Below, in pieces: positions 16,123 to 25,510 of a DNA stretch of 64,000 nucleotides; the first letter of the stretch is position 1, and each line of letters begins with the position of its first letter. The stretch lies in assembly GCF_004571025.1 (NCBI RefSeq), contig NZ_SPQT01000017.1, positions 124,001 to 188,000 of the forward strand, given 5' to 3'. A program made the position numbers and the translations under genes. The notes beneath the pieces were generated by a model. It was given only the letters and a program-made list of their open reading frames with translations. It did no database searches and was not told the DNA's origin. The stretch is from Bradyrhizobium niftali. Its GTDB lineage: Bacteria; Pseudomonadota; Alphaproteobacteria; Rhizobiales; Xanthobacteraceae.

Positions 16123-17481
16123 ATGACCCGACTGCATTTCGCCTCCGCGCTCCTGCCCTCGGGCTGGGCCAATGACGTGCAGGTGGTGATCGCCGCCGGC
16201 GCGATCGCGGCGGTGACACAGGGCGTGGCACCGGCCGTCGGTGACGAGCGCCACCAAATCGCACTTCCGGGGCTGGCGAGCCTGCACAGCCACGCCTTCC
16301 AGCGCGGCATGGCGGGACTTGGGGAACAGCGCGGCGATTCGACCGACACGTTCTGGACCTGGCGCGAGACGATGTATCACTTTGCGCTGGCGATGACGCC
16401 GGACGATGTCGCGGCCGTCGCAACGCTGCTTTATGTCGAAATGCTGGAGCAGGGATTTACCCGCGTCGGCGAATTCCATTATTTGCATCACGATCGCGAC
16501 GGCTCGCCCTACGCCGACCTCGCCGAAATGGCTACGCGCATTGCACAGGCTGCCGAAGCGTCGGGTATTGCGCTGACGCTGCTGCCGAGTTTTTATGCGC
16601 ATGGCTCTTTTGGGGGCGCGGCACCACATGCCGGCCAACGCCGCTTCATCTGCTCGGTCGATCGGTTCGCGGCGCTGATGGCTGCGTCGCGTAGAGCGAT
16701 CGCAGCATTGCCAGGAGCCAATATCGGCATCGCGCCGCACAGTTTGCGCGCGGTGGCGCCGGACGAGCTCGCGGCGATCATTCCGCTCGCCGACGGCGGC
16801 CCTGTGCACATTCACGCCGCAGAGCAGGTCAAGGAAGTCGAGGATTGCCTGGCATGGTCGAGCCGGCGCCCGGTGCAATGGCTGCTGGAGCACGCACCGG
16901 TCGATCAACGCTGGTGCCTCATCCACGCGACCCACACGACGAACGAGGAGGTCATCGCGCTCGCCAAGACAGGCGCCGTTGCCGGCCTCTGCCCCATCAC
17001 CGAAGCGAGCCTCGGCGACGGCATTTTTCCAGCCCGCGAATTCCTCGATGCCGGCGGCCGGTTCGGCGTCGGCACCGATTCCAATGTGCTGGTCGGTGTC
17101 GCCGACGAGCTGCGCCAGCTCGAATACGGCCAGCGGCTGAAGCATCGCCAGCGCAACGTGCTCTCCGGCGGCGCGCGCGCCTCGACCGGACGCACGCTGT
17201 TCGATCAAGCCCTCGCCGGCGGCTCGCAGGCACTTGCGCAGCCGACCGCCGGTCTGACCCCGGGCGCGCGCGCCGACATCGTCACGCTCGACTCCGCGGA
17301 TCCGTCGCTCGCAGGGCGTCAGGGCGATGCGGCCATCGATGGCTGGATCTTTGCGGCAGGCAGCGGCGCGATCGATTGCGTCTGGGCCGGCGGCGACAAG
17401 GTCGTCGAGGGCGGACGGCACCGGCTGCGTCAGGCCGCGCGCGAGCGCTTCAACGCATCGGTGCGGAGGCTCCTCGCATGA
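16123..17481 (+). CDS. hutF: Formimidoylglutamate deiminase
   Basis: A 452-residue amidohydrolase of the formiminoglutamate deiminase type. It releases ammonia from N-formimidoylglutamate and gives N-formylglutamate, the branch of the pathway used by many Proteobacteria. The metal motif is SLHSHAFQRGMAGL, with HIHAAEQVKEVEDC and HATHTTNEEV supplying further ligands and FGVGTDSNVL the metal aspartate. Its stop overlaps the hutC start (ATGA), so enzyme and repressor are translationally coupled. The pathway then needs HutG, which is not seen in this window. Confidence 0.95.
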   Translation: MTRLHFASALLPSGWANDVQVVIAAGAIAAVTQGVAPAVGDERHQIALPGLASLHSHAFQRGMAGLGEQRGDSTDTFWTWRETMYHFALAMTPDDVAAVATLLYVEMLEQGFTRVGEFHYLHHDRDGSPYADLAEMATRIAQAAEASGIALTLLPSFYAHGSFGGAAPHAGQRRFICSVDRFAALMAASRRAIAALPGANIGIAPHSLRAVAPDELAAIIPLADGGPVHIHAAEQVKEVEDCLAWSSRRPVQWLLEHAPVDQRWCLIHATHTTNEEVIALAKTGAVAGLCPITEASLGDGIFPAREFLDAGGRFGVGTDSNVLVGVADELRQLEYGQRLKHRQRNVLSGGARASTGRTLFDQALAGGSQALAQPTAGLTPGARADIVTLDSADPSLAGRQGDAAIDGWIFAAGSGAIDCVWAGGDKVVEGGRHRLRQAARERFNASVRRLLA

Positions 17482-18206
17482 GCCTCGCCACGGACGGCGC
17501 CGACCAGCCGACGCTCTACAAGCGCATCCGCGCCGACATCGAGAAGCGCATTTTGACCGGCGAGTGGCCGCCGGGTCATCGCATTCCGTTCGAGCACGAA
17601 CTGGTGGCACGCTACGGCTGCTCGCGCATGACCGTAAACAAGGCGCTGTCGGAACTCGCGCAGGCCGACCTGATCGAGCGGCGGCGGCGCGCCGGCTCCT
17701 TCGTGCGCCGGCCGCAGCATCAGTCGGCGGTGCTCAAGATTGCCGATATCCGCGCCGAGATCACCGCACTCGGCCGCGCTTACGGCTACGAGCTGATCCA
17801 TCGCAAGCTGCGCATGGCGACCGCCGCCGACCGCGACCGTCTCGGCGTGAAGAAGGCCGGCAAGGTGGTCGCGATCGCCTGCCGCCACAGCGCCGACAAC
17901 GTGCCGTTTGCCGTCGAGGACAGGCTGATCGATCTCTCGTCCGTGCCGAATGCCGCGACCGCGGACTTCTCGCGCGAACCGCCTGGCTCGTGGCTGCTTC
18001 ACCATGTCCCATGGACAGAGGCCGAGCATACGATCAGCGCCATCGTTGCGGACGATCGCGCGGCGCAGGCGCTCGACATCGCCGTCGGCGCGCCCTGCCT
18101 CGTGATCGACCGCTACACGTGGCGCAGCACACGCACGATCACCGCGGTGCGGCTGCTCTATCCCGGTGACTCTCACCGCCTTGTCGCCCGATTCAAGGGA
18201 GGCTGA
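17478..18206 (+). CDS. hutC: Histidine utilisation repressor, GntR/HutC family
   Basis: A 242-residue GntR-family regulator with an N-terminal winged helix (ADIEKRILTGEWPPGHRIPFEHELVARYGCSRMTVNKAL, about residues 20-60) and a C-terminal UTRA effector domain (about 90-240). HutC proteins bind urocanate and leave the operator when histidine is being broken down. The palindrome at 16069-16088 is the obvious site, making this autoregulated through the hutF promoter. The ATG overlaps the hutF stop. Confidence 0.94.
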   Translation: MSLATDGADQPTLYKRIRADIEKRILTGEWPPGHRIPFEHELVARYGCSRMTVNKALSELAQADLIERRRRAGSFVRRPQHQSAVLKIADIRAEITALGRAYGYELIHRKLRMATAADRDRLGVKKAGKVVAIACRHSADNVPFAVEDRLIDLSSVPNAATADFSREPPGSWLLHHVPWTEAEHTISAIVADDRAAQALDIAVGAPCLVIDRYTWRSTRTITAVRLLYPGDSHRLVARFKGG

Positions 18207-18316
18207 GAGACCAATGTCGGCACAATTCGTGCAACGCTTCGGGCAACGGTCTGCATGGACCGACACGAACAGATCAACAGGACGTCAATCCATCGATCGG
18301 CAAGAGGACGACAATC

Positions 18317-19261
18317 ATGCGTAGTTCAAAGGTATTTGCGACAATCATTGCCCTTGCGGCCTCCACCCCGGTGCTCGCCGACGACGTCAAGGTCGGCGTC
18401 GGCATCTCCGGATGGACCGGCTTCGCGCCGCTGACGCTGGCCAAGGAAGCCGGCATCTTCAAGAAGAACGGCCTCGACGTCACGATCAAGAAGATCCCGC
18501 AGAAGGACCGCCACCTTGCGATTGCCTCCGGCGACATCCAGTGCGCGGCGACCACGGTCGAGACCTGGATCTCCTGGAACGCCAACGGCGTCGCCACCAA
18601 GCAGATCTTCCAGCTCGACAAGAGCTATGGCGCCGACGGCATGGCCGTGCGCAACGACATCGCCGCGATCAAGGATCTGAAGGGCAAGACGGTTGCGGCC
18701 TCCGCGCCCGGCACCTCGCCGTATTTCGCGCTGGCCTGGATGCTCAAGAAGAACGGCCTCACCTCGAAGGACGTGACCGTGGTGAATCTCGAGCCCGCCG
18801 CGGCGGCGCAGGCCTTCGTCTCCGGCCAGAACGACGCCGCGATGACCTACGAGCCGTATCTGTCGACCGTGCGCGCCGCACCCGACAAGGGCAAGATCAT
18901 CGCCACCACGCTGGACTATCCGATCGTGATGGACACGTTTGGCTGCACGCCGAAATTCCTGAGCGAGAATCCGAAGGCCGCGCAGGCGCTCGCCAACAGC
19001 TATTTCGAGGCGCTCGACATGATCGCCAAGGACCAGGCCAAGGCCTATGAGATCATGGGCGCGGACGTGAAGCAGACCGGCGAGCAGTTCGGCAACTCGG
19101 CGAAGTACCTGCGCTGGCAGGACAAGGCCGCGAACCAGAAGTTCTTCGCCGGTGACTTCCTGACCTTCAACAAGGACGCGGCCGAGCTCCTGCTCGAGAT
19201 CGGCATCATCAAGGCCGCGCCGAAGGTCGAGGACCTCTACGACGCCAGCTTCATCAAGTAA
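18317..19261 (+). CDS. ABC transporter substrate-binding protein, NitT/TauT type
   Basis: A 314-residue periplasmic protein with a signal peptide (cleavage near PVLADD) and the SsuA/ThiY-like fold: GWTGFAPLTLAKEAGIFKKNGLDV near the start, then AVRNDIAAIKDLKGKTVA and a bilobed pattern. It heads an ABC import operon with the permease and ATPase that follow. The position after hutC and before an amidase suggests an imidazole, urocanate, formyl- or carbamoyl-amino acid substrate, but family membership alone would also allow taurine, pyrimidines or hydantoins. The 110 bases before it show no HutC-like palindrome, so it may be transcribed on its own. Confidence 0.85.
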   Translation: MRSSKVFATIIALAASTPVLADDVKVGVGISGWTGFAPLTLAKEAGIFKKNGLDVTIKKIPQKDRHLAIASGDIQCAATTVETWISWNANGVATKQIFQLDKSYGADGMAVRNDIAAIKDLKGKTVAASAPGTSPYFALAWMLKKNGLTSKDVTVVNLEPAAAAQAFVSGQNDAAMTYEPYLSTVRAAPDKGKIIATTLDYPIVMDTFGCTPKFLSENPKAAQALANSYFEALDMIAKDQAKAYEIMGADVKQTGEQFGNSAKYLRWQDKAANQKFFAGDFLTFNKDAAELLLEIGIIKAAPKVEDLYDASFIK

Positions 19262-19331
19262 CTTCTGCAAGCTGCCGGTTCCGCCACGAGGCGGAGCCGG
19301 CGCCTGATCGACTATTCGGATAGACAGTTTG

Positions 19332-20105
19332 ATGCGTCCCCTGGATCCCGTGACATCGAGGCAACGCGTGGCCTATGGCCTCGCGTTCTTCGTGCTGTTC
19401 GTTGCCCTCTGGTCGTGGGCGACCTTCGGCGGCCATGTGTCGAAGACCTTTCTCGCCAACCCGTTGACGATGGTGCAGGAAGGTTTCGACCTGCTGACGA
19501 AGCAAGGCTTCGTGTTCGACATCGGCATGACGATCTGGCGCGTCGTCGGCGGCTTCGCGCTCGCCGCGATCATTGCAGTGCCGTTCGGCGTGCTGATGGG
19601 CGCCTACAAGCCGGTCGAGGCCTTTCTCGAACCGTTCGTCTCCTTTGCGCGCTACCTGCCCGCCTCCGCCTTCATCCCGCTGCTGATCTTGTGGGCCGGC
19701 ATCGGCGAGCTGCAAAAGCTGCTCGTCATCTTCATCGGCTCGGTGTTTCAGGTGATCCTGATGGTCGCGGTGACCGTCGGCGCGACGCGCCGCGACCTGG
19801 TCGAAGCGGCCTATACGCTCGGGGCCAGCGACCGCGGCATCATCCGCCGTGTGCTGCTGCCCTCCTCCGCGCCCGAGATCGCCGAGATCCTGCGGCTGGT
19901 GCTGGGCTGGGCCTGGACCTATGTCATCGTCGCCGAGCTGATCGGCTCGTCCTCCGGCATCGGCCACATGATCACCGACAGCCAGGCGCTGCTCAACACC
20001 GGCCAGATCATCTTCGGCATCATCGTGATCGGGCTGATCGGCCTCGTCTCCGACTTCCTGTTCAAGGCGTTCAATGCCTGGCTGTTTCCGTGGAAGCTCG
20101 CATGA
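19332..20105 (+). CDS. ABC transporter permease, NitT/TauT type
   Basis: A 257-residue permease with about six membrane segments. The ATPase-coupling EAA loop is EAAYTLGASDRGIIRRVLLPSSAPEI, as in SsuC/TauC. It begins at ATG 19332, 70 bases after the binding-protein stop, and its TGA overlaps the ATPase start (ATGA). It forms the membrane channel of the hut-adjacent importer. Confidence 0.9.
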   Translation: MRPLDPVTSRQRVAYGLAFFVLFVALWSWATFGGHVSKTFLANPLTMVQEGFDLLTKQGFVFDIGMTIWRVVGGFALAAIIAVPFGVLMGAYKPVEAFLEPFVSFARYLPASAFIPLLILWAGIGELQKLLVIFIGSVFQVILMVAVTVGATRRDLVEAAYTLGASDRGIIRRVLLPSSAPEIAEILRLVLGWAWTYVIVAELIGSSSGIGHMITDSQALLNTGQIIFGIIVIGLIGLVSDFLFKAFNAWLFPWKLA

Positions 20106-20887
20106 CGACGCTGAAGATCGAACAGGTCTCACGGACCTTCCCCGCGCGCCACGGCAATGCGCCAACGAGAGCGCTCGAGCCGACCGACCTCACCATCGGC
20201 AACAACGACTTCGTCACCATCCTCGGCCCCTCCGGCTGCGGCAAGTCCACGCTGCTTCGCATCGTCGCCGGCCTCGACCGGCCGACCGGCGGGCGCGTCA
20301 CGCTCGACGGGCGCGAGGTGACCGGCCCGGGCGCGGATCGCGGCATGGTGTTCCAGTCCTACACGCTGTTTCCCTGGCTCACCGTGCGCGAGAACATCGC
20401 CTTCGGCCTGCGCGAGCGCGGCGTATCGCAGGACGAGCGGCACAAGATCGCCGACGCCTTCATCCGCCAGGTCGGATTGTCCGGCTTCGAGAACCACTGG
20501 CCCAAGCAGCTCTCCGGCGGCATGCAGCAGCGCACGGCAATCGCCCGCGCGCTGGCCAATGATCCGAAGATTCTGCTGCTCGACGAGCCCTTCGGCGCGC
20601 TCGACAACCAGACCCGCGCCTTGATGCAGGAAATGCTGCTTGGGATCTGGGAGCGCGATCAGAAGACTGTGCTGTTCGTGACGCACGACATCGAGGAGGC
20701 GATCTTCCTCGGCAGCCGCGTCGTCGTCATGAGCGCGCGCCCCGGCCGCATCAAGGCCGAGATTGCCATAGACCTGCCGCATCCGCGCTCCTACAAGATC
20801 AAGACCACGCCGGAATTCGTCCAGCTCAAGGAACGGCTGGTCGAGGAAATCCGTACCGAGGCGTTGAAGGTTGCCGAACATGCCTGA
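20102..20887 (+). CDS. ABC transporter ATP-binding protein, NitT/TauT type
   Basis: A 261-residue ATPase. It has Walker A LGPSGCGKST near residue 43, a Q-loop at GMVFQSYTLFPWL, the ABC signature QLSGGMQQR, Walker B ILLLDEPFGALD and the switch histidine in FVTHDIEEA. The start overlaps the permease stop, and the end overlaps the amidase start by eight bases, so importer and amidase are made from one mRNA. That coupling is the best evidence that the imported compound is the amidase substrate. Confidence 0.93.
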   Translation: MTTLKIEQVSRTFPARHGNAPTRALEPTDLTIGNNDFVTILGPSGCGKSTLLRIVAGLDRPTGGRVTLDGREVTGPGADRGMVFQSYTLFPWLTVRENIAFGLRERGVSQDERHKIADAFIRQVGLSGFENHWPKQLSGGMQQRTAIARALANDPKILLLDEPFGALDNQTRALMQEMLLGIWERDQKTVLFVTHDIEEAIFLGSRVVVMSARPGRIKAEIAIDLPHPRSYKIKTTPEFVQLKERLVEEIRTEALKVAEHA

Positions 20888-22112
20888 CAATCGTCCCTCC
20901 TTCGACGGCGCGCGCGTCCTCGCCGACCTCAATGCGCTCCGTGCCATCGGCGCCTACAAGACCGGCGTGCACAAGCCGACCTTCTCCGAGCCGCACAAGC
21001 TTTCACTGGACTGGCTGGCGCAGAAGCTGCCCGATGCGGGTCTCTCCGCCGCTGTTGACGGCATCGGCAATGTGTTCGGGACAAGCACCAAGCCCGGCGC
21101 GAAGCTTCTGGCGGGCTCGCACCTCGAAAGCCAGAACTACGCCGGCTGGCTCGATGGTCCGCTCGGTGTCGTCTACGCGCTCGAGGCCGCGCGGGTGCTC
21201 AATGCCGATCCTTCCGTGAAGGGCGCGGTCGAAGTCGCCGCCTGGTGCGACGAGGAAGGACACTTCGGGCATTTCCTCGGCTCGCGCTCCTATGTCGGGC
21301 AAGTGACCGAGGCCGATATCGATGCTGCGCGCGACCGCACCAGCGGCCGCACCATGCGCGATGCGCTCGCCGACATGGGGCTCGCCGGACGCCCACGCAT
21401 CGCCGCCGAACCGGGACGGCACGTCGGATATCTGGAGGCGCATATCGAGCAGGGTGATACGCTCGAAAGCGGGCGGCTCGCGGTCGGCGTCGTGACCTCG
21501 ATCGTCGGCATCTGGCAGTACCAGATCAATTTCGTCGGCGAGCAGAACCACGCCGGCACCACCCGCATGGCTGCACGCAAGGATGCCGGCCTCGCGCTGG
21601 CCAAATTCTGCGTCGCGATCGACGAGCGCTTCCCGGCCGCGTGCGGTCCGCGCACGGTCTGGACCACGGGCCGCATCACACTCGACCCGGGCGCGCCGAG
21701 CATCATTCCGGGTGGCGCCGAAATGCTGTTCCAGATCCGCGACGACAACCCGGCGGTCATCGCGCGGCTGGAGGGATTGCTGAAGGCCATGGCGGACGAG
21801 GTCAACGCGAGCGGTCGCTGTACCGTGAGCGTGGAGAAACTGCGGACCGGTGCACCCGCCATGATGAACTCCGGTTTTCAGGACGCGATCGAAGCTGCGA
21901 GCAAGGCCGTCGCCGGCGGACGGTCGATCCGCATGCCCAGCGGCGCCGGCCACGACGCGCAGTTGCTCGCGACCATCATGCCCGCGGGGATGCTGTTCGT
22001 GCCGTCGATCGGCGGCATCAGCCATCACTGGACCGAGAACACCGCGGACGCCGACATCGTCACGGGCGCGCAGGTGTTCGTCGACGCCTGCCGGCGAATC
22101 CTCGGGGGTTAG
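20880..22112 (+). CDS. M20-family amidase (carbamoylase / allantoate amidohydrolase type)
   Basis: A 410-residue metal-dependent amidohydrolase of the HyuC/AllC group. The two-metal site is read from GSHLESQNYAGWLDGPLG, WCDEEGHFGHFLGS and GYLEAHIEQG; the late SGAGHDAQLLA and the ISHHWTE histidines complete it. Members cut N-carbamoyl or related linkages. Co-translation with an ABC importer and the place beside hut make N-formylglutamate or another N-substituted amino acid a tempting substrate, which would supply the missing HutG step; that is inference. The start is ATG 20880 inside the end of the ATPase gene. Confidence 0.85.
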   Translation: MPDNRPSFDGARVLADLNALRAIGAYKTGVHKPTFSEPHKLSLDWLAQKLPDAGLSAAVDGIGNVFGTSTKPGAKLLAGSHLESQNYAGWLDGPLGVVYALEAARVLNADPSVKGAVEVAAWCDEEGHFGHFLGSRSYVGQVTEADIDAARDRTSGRTMRDALADMGLAGRPRIAAEPGRHVGYLEAHIEQGDTLESGRLAVGVVTSIVGIWQYQINFVGEQNHAGTTRMAARKDAGLALAKFCVAIDERFPAACGPRTVWTTGRITLDPGAPSIIPGGAEMLFQIRDDNPAVIARLEGLLKAMADEVNASGRCTVSVEKLRTGAPAMMNSGFQDAIEAASKAVAGGRSIRMPSGAGHDAQLLATIMPAGMLFVPSIGGISHHWTENTADADIVTGAQVFVDACRRILGG

Positions 22113-22130
22113 GCGTCTGATGCCGGCATC

Positions 22131-22844
22131 ATGACCGCAAGTGAACCCTATACCGAGGCTACGACGGGCTATTGGCAGGATCTGACGCCGGAGATCCCTG
22201 CACGTTTCCCGGCGACGCCCCCCTATCGCTTCGGGTATCCCGCCACCCTGCCCTGCGGCCGCGCCCTCGTCTTGCCGCTGCGCGAGTTGCCCGATGGCGA
22301 TCGCGCCGTCGCCTCACTCATTGCCAATCAAGCTTCAAACCTCGTTGTGGCGGCGCTGGCGGACCATATGGCGACGCAGGCGCGCACATTCGATGCCGAA
22401 ATCGTTGTCGGGCTCCCGACCCTTGGTCTTGCCTTCGCATCGGAGGTCGCCGAACGGCTCGGACAGCCGCGCTATGTCCCGCTCGGCTATTCGCGCAAAT
22501 TCTGGTACGACGACGCGCTGTCCGAGCCCGTGAGTTCAATCACCAGCCCCGACGCCGGCAAAAAGCTGCGGCTCGATCCGAACCTGCTGCCCCTGATCGA
22601 GGGCCGCCGCGTGGTGCTGATCGACGATGCGATTTCGACCGGCGCGACTGCGCTCGCGGCGGTGCGCCTGTTGCAGAAGGTCGGCGTCGAAATTGCCGGC
22701 ATGGTCGTCGCGATGAAGCAAACCAATCGCTGGCAGGCCTCGACCACGGCGCTTCCGGTGCGCGCAGTCTTCGGCTGCCCGCTCTTCCAACGTGGCGAGG
22801 GCGGCTGGATACCGCTGGCGGCGACGCAACCCGACATTCCCTGA
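22131..22844 (+). CDS. Phosphoribosyltransferase-family protein
   Basis: A 237-residue type I phosphoribosyltransferase. The PRPP loop is RRVVLIDDAISTGATAL, and an upstream Rossmann strand reads AEIVVGLPTLGLAFASEVAERLG. It follows the amidase by 18 bases and is probably the last gene of the importer operon. Type I enzymes join a base to PRPP for salvage; a few act as regulators. Its presence suggests the importer may bring in a nucleobase or hydantoin-like ring compound rather than a hut intermediate. The actual base is unknown. Confidence 0.75.
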   Translation: MTASEPYTEATTGYWQDLTPEIPARFPATPPYRFGYPATLPCGRALVLPLRELPDGDRAVASLIANQASNLVVAALADHMATQARTFDAEIVVGLPTLGLAFASEVAERLGQPRYVPLGYSRKFWYDDALSEPVSSITSPDAGKKLRLDPNLLPLIEGRRVVLIDDAISTGATALAAVRLLQKVGVEIAGMVVAMKQTNRWQASTTALPVRAVFGCPLFQRGEGGWIPLAATQPDIP

Positions 22845-22989
22845 TTGGTCTGGCGATTGCGAGCATCGGCACGCGGGCCGGCGCGAGGCATGTGTCTTGA
22901 GCAGGATCGGGCAAAACCTGACCGCTTTGGGAAAGATCGCGGGTCCGCATTGCGGTTAGAATCCGGCTCGCAGATGCGAGAGATCCACC

Positions 22990-23916
22990 ATGGCCGAAAG
23001 CCCGAACGATGCCGCAACGCCCGCTTCCATCGTCGACGCTCTGAAGGCCGTCGCCGGCAACCCGCCAAAGGTGCGCGCCAGTTTCGCCAAGGGCTGGTGC
23101 GTTCGCGGTACCTACACCCCGTCGGACCGGGCGGGAGAAGTCACGCGATCGCAGAGCTTCACAGGACCATCGCGGGTGCTGGCGCGCTTCTCGGTCGGCG
23201 GCGGCAATCCCAGCGTAGCCGACACCAACAATCTGGTGCTGCGCGGCTTCAGCTTCAAGCTTGGCGATGGCGATCACCGCTCGGATATTCTCGCGGAAAG
23301 CGCGCCTGTGCACTTTGCTCGAACGCTCGACCAGATGCTGGCCTTCCTCGAGGCGCGCATCCCGGGACCTGATGGCAAGCCGGACATGGCGAAGGTCAAG
23401 GCTTTCTCGGCGGCCAATCCCGAAACGCTCAACCAGGCCAACTACGTCGCCGCGCGTCCGCTGCCCGGAAGCTTTGCCGGCACGACCTATTGGGGCGTGC
23501 ATTCCTTTCCGGCGACCAATGCGGAGAATGAGACGCGCTTCATCAAGTTCAAGGTCGTCCCGGCCCGCGGCGAGATCACGCTGACCGAGGACGAAGCCAG
23601 GACGAAGCCGGCCGACTTCCTGCACGACGATCTCGGCACGCGGATCGCTGCGGGCAATGTCCGCTTCAACGTGATGGCGCTGCTCGACCGCCCCGGCGAC
23701 CCCACCATGGACGTGACCATGCGCTGGCCGGACGAGGATCATCGCGAAGAGGTGCGCCTGGGCACGATCGTGATCACGGGCCTCGAGCCGGACCAGGCCT
23801 GCGACGCCTCCATCTTCAATCCGGCCAATCTCGCCGATGGCATCGGTCATCCGCCGGACGAGATCTTTGCGGCGCGGCGGGCCGCCTACGCGATCTCACT
23901 CGCGAAACGCCGCTGA
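22990..23916 (+). CDS. Catalase-family peroxidase (SrpA-like)
   Basis: A 308-residue protein of the small catalase-related haem group. The catalase core reads GTYTPSDRAGEVTRSQSFTGPSRVLARFSVGGGNPSVADTNN (seen in parts), then LVLRGFSFKL. The proximal haem tyrosine is likely in RRAAYAISLAKR at the C-terminus. SrpA-type proteins have peroxidase rather than strong catalase activity; no signal peptide is seen. It converges on the AraC gene with a 19-base gap. Confidence 0.85.
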   Translation: MAESPNDAATPASIVDALKAVAGNPPKVRASFAKGWCVRGTYTPSDRAGEVTRSQSFTGPSRVLARFSVGGGNPSVADTNNLVLRGFSFKLGDGDHRSDILAESAPVHFARTLDQMLAFLEARIPGPDGKPDMAKVKAFSAANPETLNQANYVAARPLPGSFAGTTYWGVHSFPATNAENETRFIKFKVVPARGEITLTEDEARTKPADFLHDDLGTRIAAGNVRFNVMALLDRPGDPTMDVTMRWPDEDHREEVRLGTIVITGLEPDQACDASIFNPANLADGIGHPPDEIFAARRAAYAISLAKRR

Positions 23917-23935
23917 GGACGGAAGGCGCCCGGCT

Positions 23936-24868
23936 TCACGTCTCGCCGTTCGACGCGCCGAGCGACTCGCGGCGCCACGCTGCCGGGCTGACGCCGACGA
24001 TCGAGGAGAACACGCGCGTGAAGTGACTCTGGTTGGCAAACCCGGCCGAGATCGCGATCTCCGACAGCGGCAGGTCGCGGACGCTCATCAACTGCTTGGC
24101 GGCCTTCACGCGTTGCTGAAGCAGCCATTGGTGCGGCGGCACACCGACCGAGATTCGAAACGCGCGGGAGAAATGGCTGACCGAAAGGTCGAGCTCGGCC
24201 GCGATCCTCTGCAACGAGAGCTTGCCGCCGAGGTCCGACTCGAGCCTCTCGCAGGCGCGTTTCGCCTGCCATGGCGCGAGACCGCCGCGCGCGAGCCCGG
24301 ACGTGCGCTGGAGCCCGCCATAGGTCTGGGCGACATGGGCGGTCAGCCCGAGCATCATGTGATCGATGAAGAGCTGATTGGCCTCGTCCGGCCGGCGCAG
24401 GCCCTCCCGCAGCGAGGCGCCGATGTGGCGGACGATTCGGTCGTCATGGCCAACACCGATCTGGCAGTCGAGCTCGTCAACCCGCGGCGCGTTGCACTGT
24501 TCGGCGACGCTGTCGAGCGCCGAACGTGGAATGTAGAAGAACAGGGAGTGGAACGGCTTGTCGATCACGTAGCGCGGATCGCGCTTGAGGTCGTACAAAT
24601 AGGTCGTCCCCGCATGGACGTCCGCGGTCATGATGCATTTGCCGCGCTCCCAGAGCTCGCAATCCGGGTAGTCGTGGAGCTTCAGGCTGACGAGAAAGGC
24701 GTCTTCGGCGGCGAGCGATCCGGACAGGCCAGGCTCGGGGTGGTCATTCCGGGTTTCGGTGATCGCAAGCTCGGCGCTGCGCAGCGAGCGGGTGACCAGC
24801 GAGGGCGGCGCATCCTTCAAGCGCAGGAACTGCCCGAGCCTCTGTCCGTAGGCGCCTGCCTGTGTCAT
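23936..24868 (-). CDS. AraC-family transcriptional regulator
   Basis: A 310-residue protein with an N-terminal effector domain and a C-terminal double helix-turn-helix (about residues 205-300): LSLQRIAAELDLSVSHFSRAFRI and LPLSEIAISAGFANQSHFTRVFSSIVGVSPAAWR, the latter close to the AraC signature. The target is unknown; the catalase-like gene converges on it and the siderophore receptor lies beyond the other side. The 640 bases before it (24869-25510) hold the bamA remnant and otherwise no gene. Confidence 0.9.
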   Translation of the reverse strand: MTQAGAYGQRLGQFLRLKDAPPSLVTRSLRSAELAITETRNDHPEPGLSGSLAAEDAFLVSLKLHDYPDCELWERGKCIMTADVHAGTTYLYDLKRDPRYVIDKPFHSLFFYIPRSALDSVAEQCNAPRVDELDCQIGVGHDDRIVRHIGASLREGLRRPDEANQLFIDHMMLGLTAHVAQTYGGLQRTSGLARGGLAPWQAKRACERLESDLGGKLSLQRIAAELDLSVSHFSRAFRISVGVPPHQWLLQQRVKAAKQLMSVRDLPLSEIAISAGFANQSHFTRVFSSIVGVSPAAWRRESLGASNGET

Positions 24869-25127
24869 CGGGCCATTCCTTCTGTGGAAGAGCGCAGGCC
24901 ACAGCGCCCCACAATTACCGGAAATGCATTATCCGACATCCGCCAATGGCTGTCCACACGCGCGCGAGACAAACAGCAGTCGCTTCGGCACGTTCACCAT
25001 CAGCGAAACACGACGATTTCGCGGCAACTTCAACCTGGTTTCATATTTCGCCCATCCGGAAAGCCGATCACGCATTTTCACAAATGCACGACAAAATGCC
25101 GCGACGTCCCGTGCAGGTATCGCAGCG

Positions 25128-25250
25128 CTAGAACGAGGTGCCGCCGCCGCCCTTCGTCAGCGGCACGGCATAGTCGAAGCGCAGCGGCCCGAACGGCGAG
25201 GCCCAGATCAGGCCGACGCCGACCGACGAGCGCACCACGTTGCCGTCGTC
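25128..25250 (-). pseudogene. Remnant of the bamA 3' end
   Basis: On the minus strand DDGNVVRSSVGVGLIWASPF then GPLRFDYAVPLTKG and a terminal GGGTSF-stop match the last barrel strands of BamA, the outer-membrane assembly protein, including the C-terminal phenylalanine. About ten residues expected between LTKG and GGGTSF are missing, and everything upstream is unrelated. It is a fragment moved or duplicated from bamA, not a working gene. Confidence 0.7.
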
Positions 25251-25510
25251 ATGATCATGCCGCATGCGGCAATGCTCCGCCGAAGCAAGGCCGCGATCGC
25301 TCGCGAGCGGAGACGACGCCCGCGTGCGCACATCTGCCGCATGCGACATGCGAGCGCCTCGAGTTTTCCAAACGCATCTTGAACCATTCCAATCTCGCTC
25401 ACCGCACGTTCAAGCAATTCTATTCTGCGCGTGTGGAATTCCGATCGCTTCACCAATAGAAGTCCGCATCGTTCGACGCGCGCCAGCATGCAACTGCGCG
25501 CGTTCGCGCG

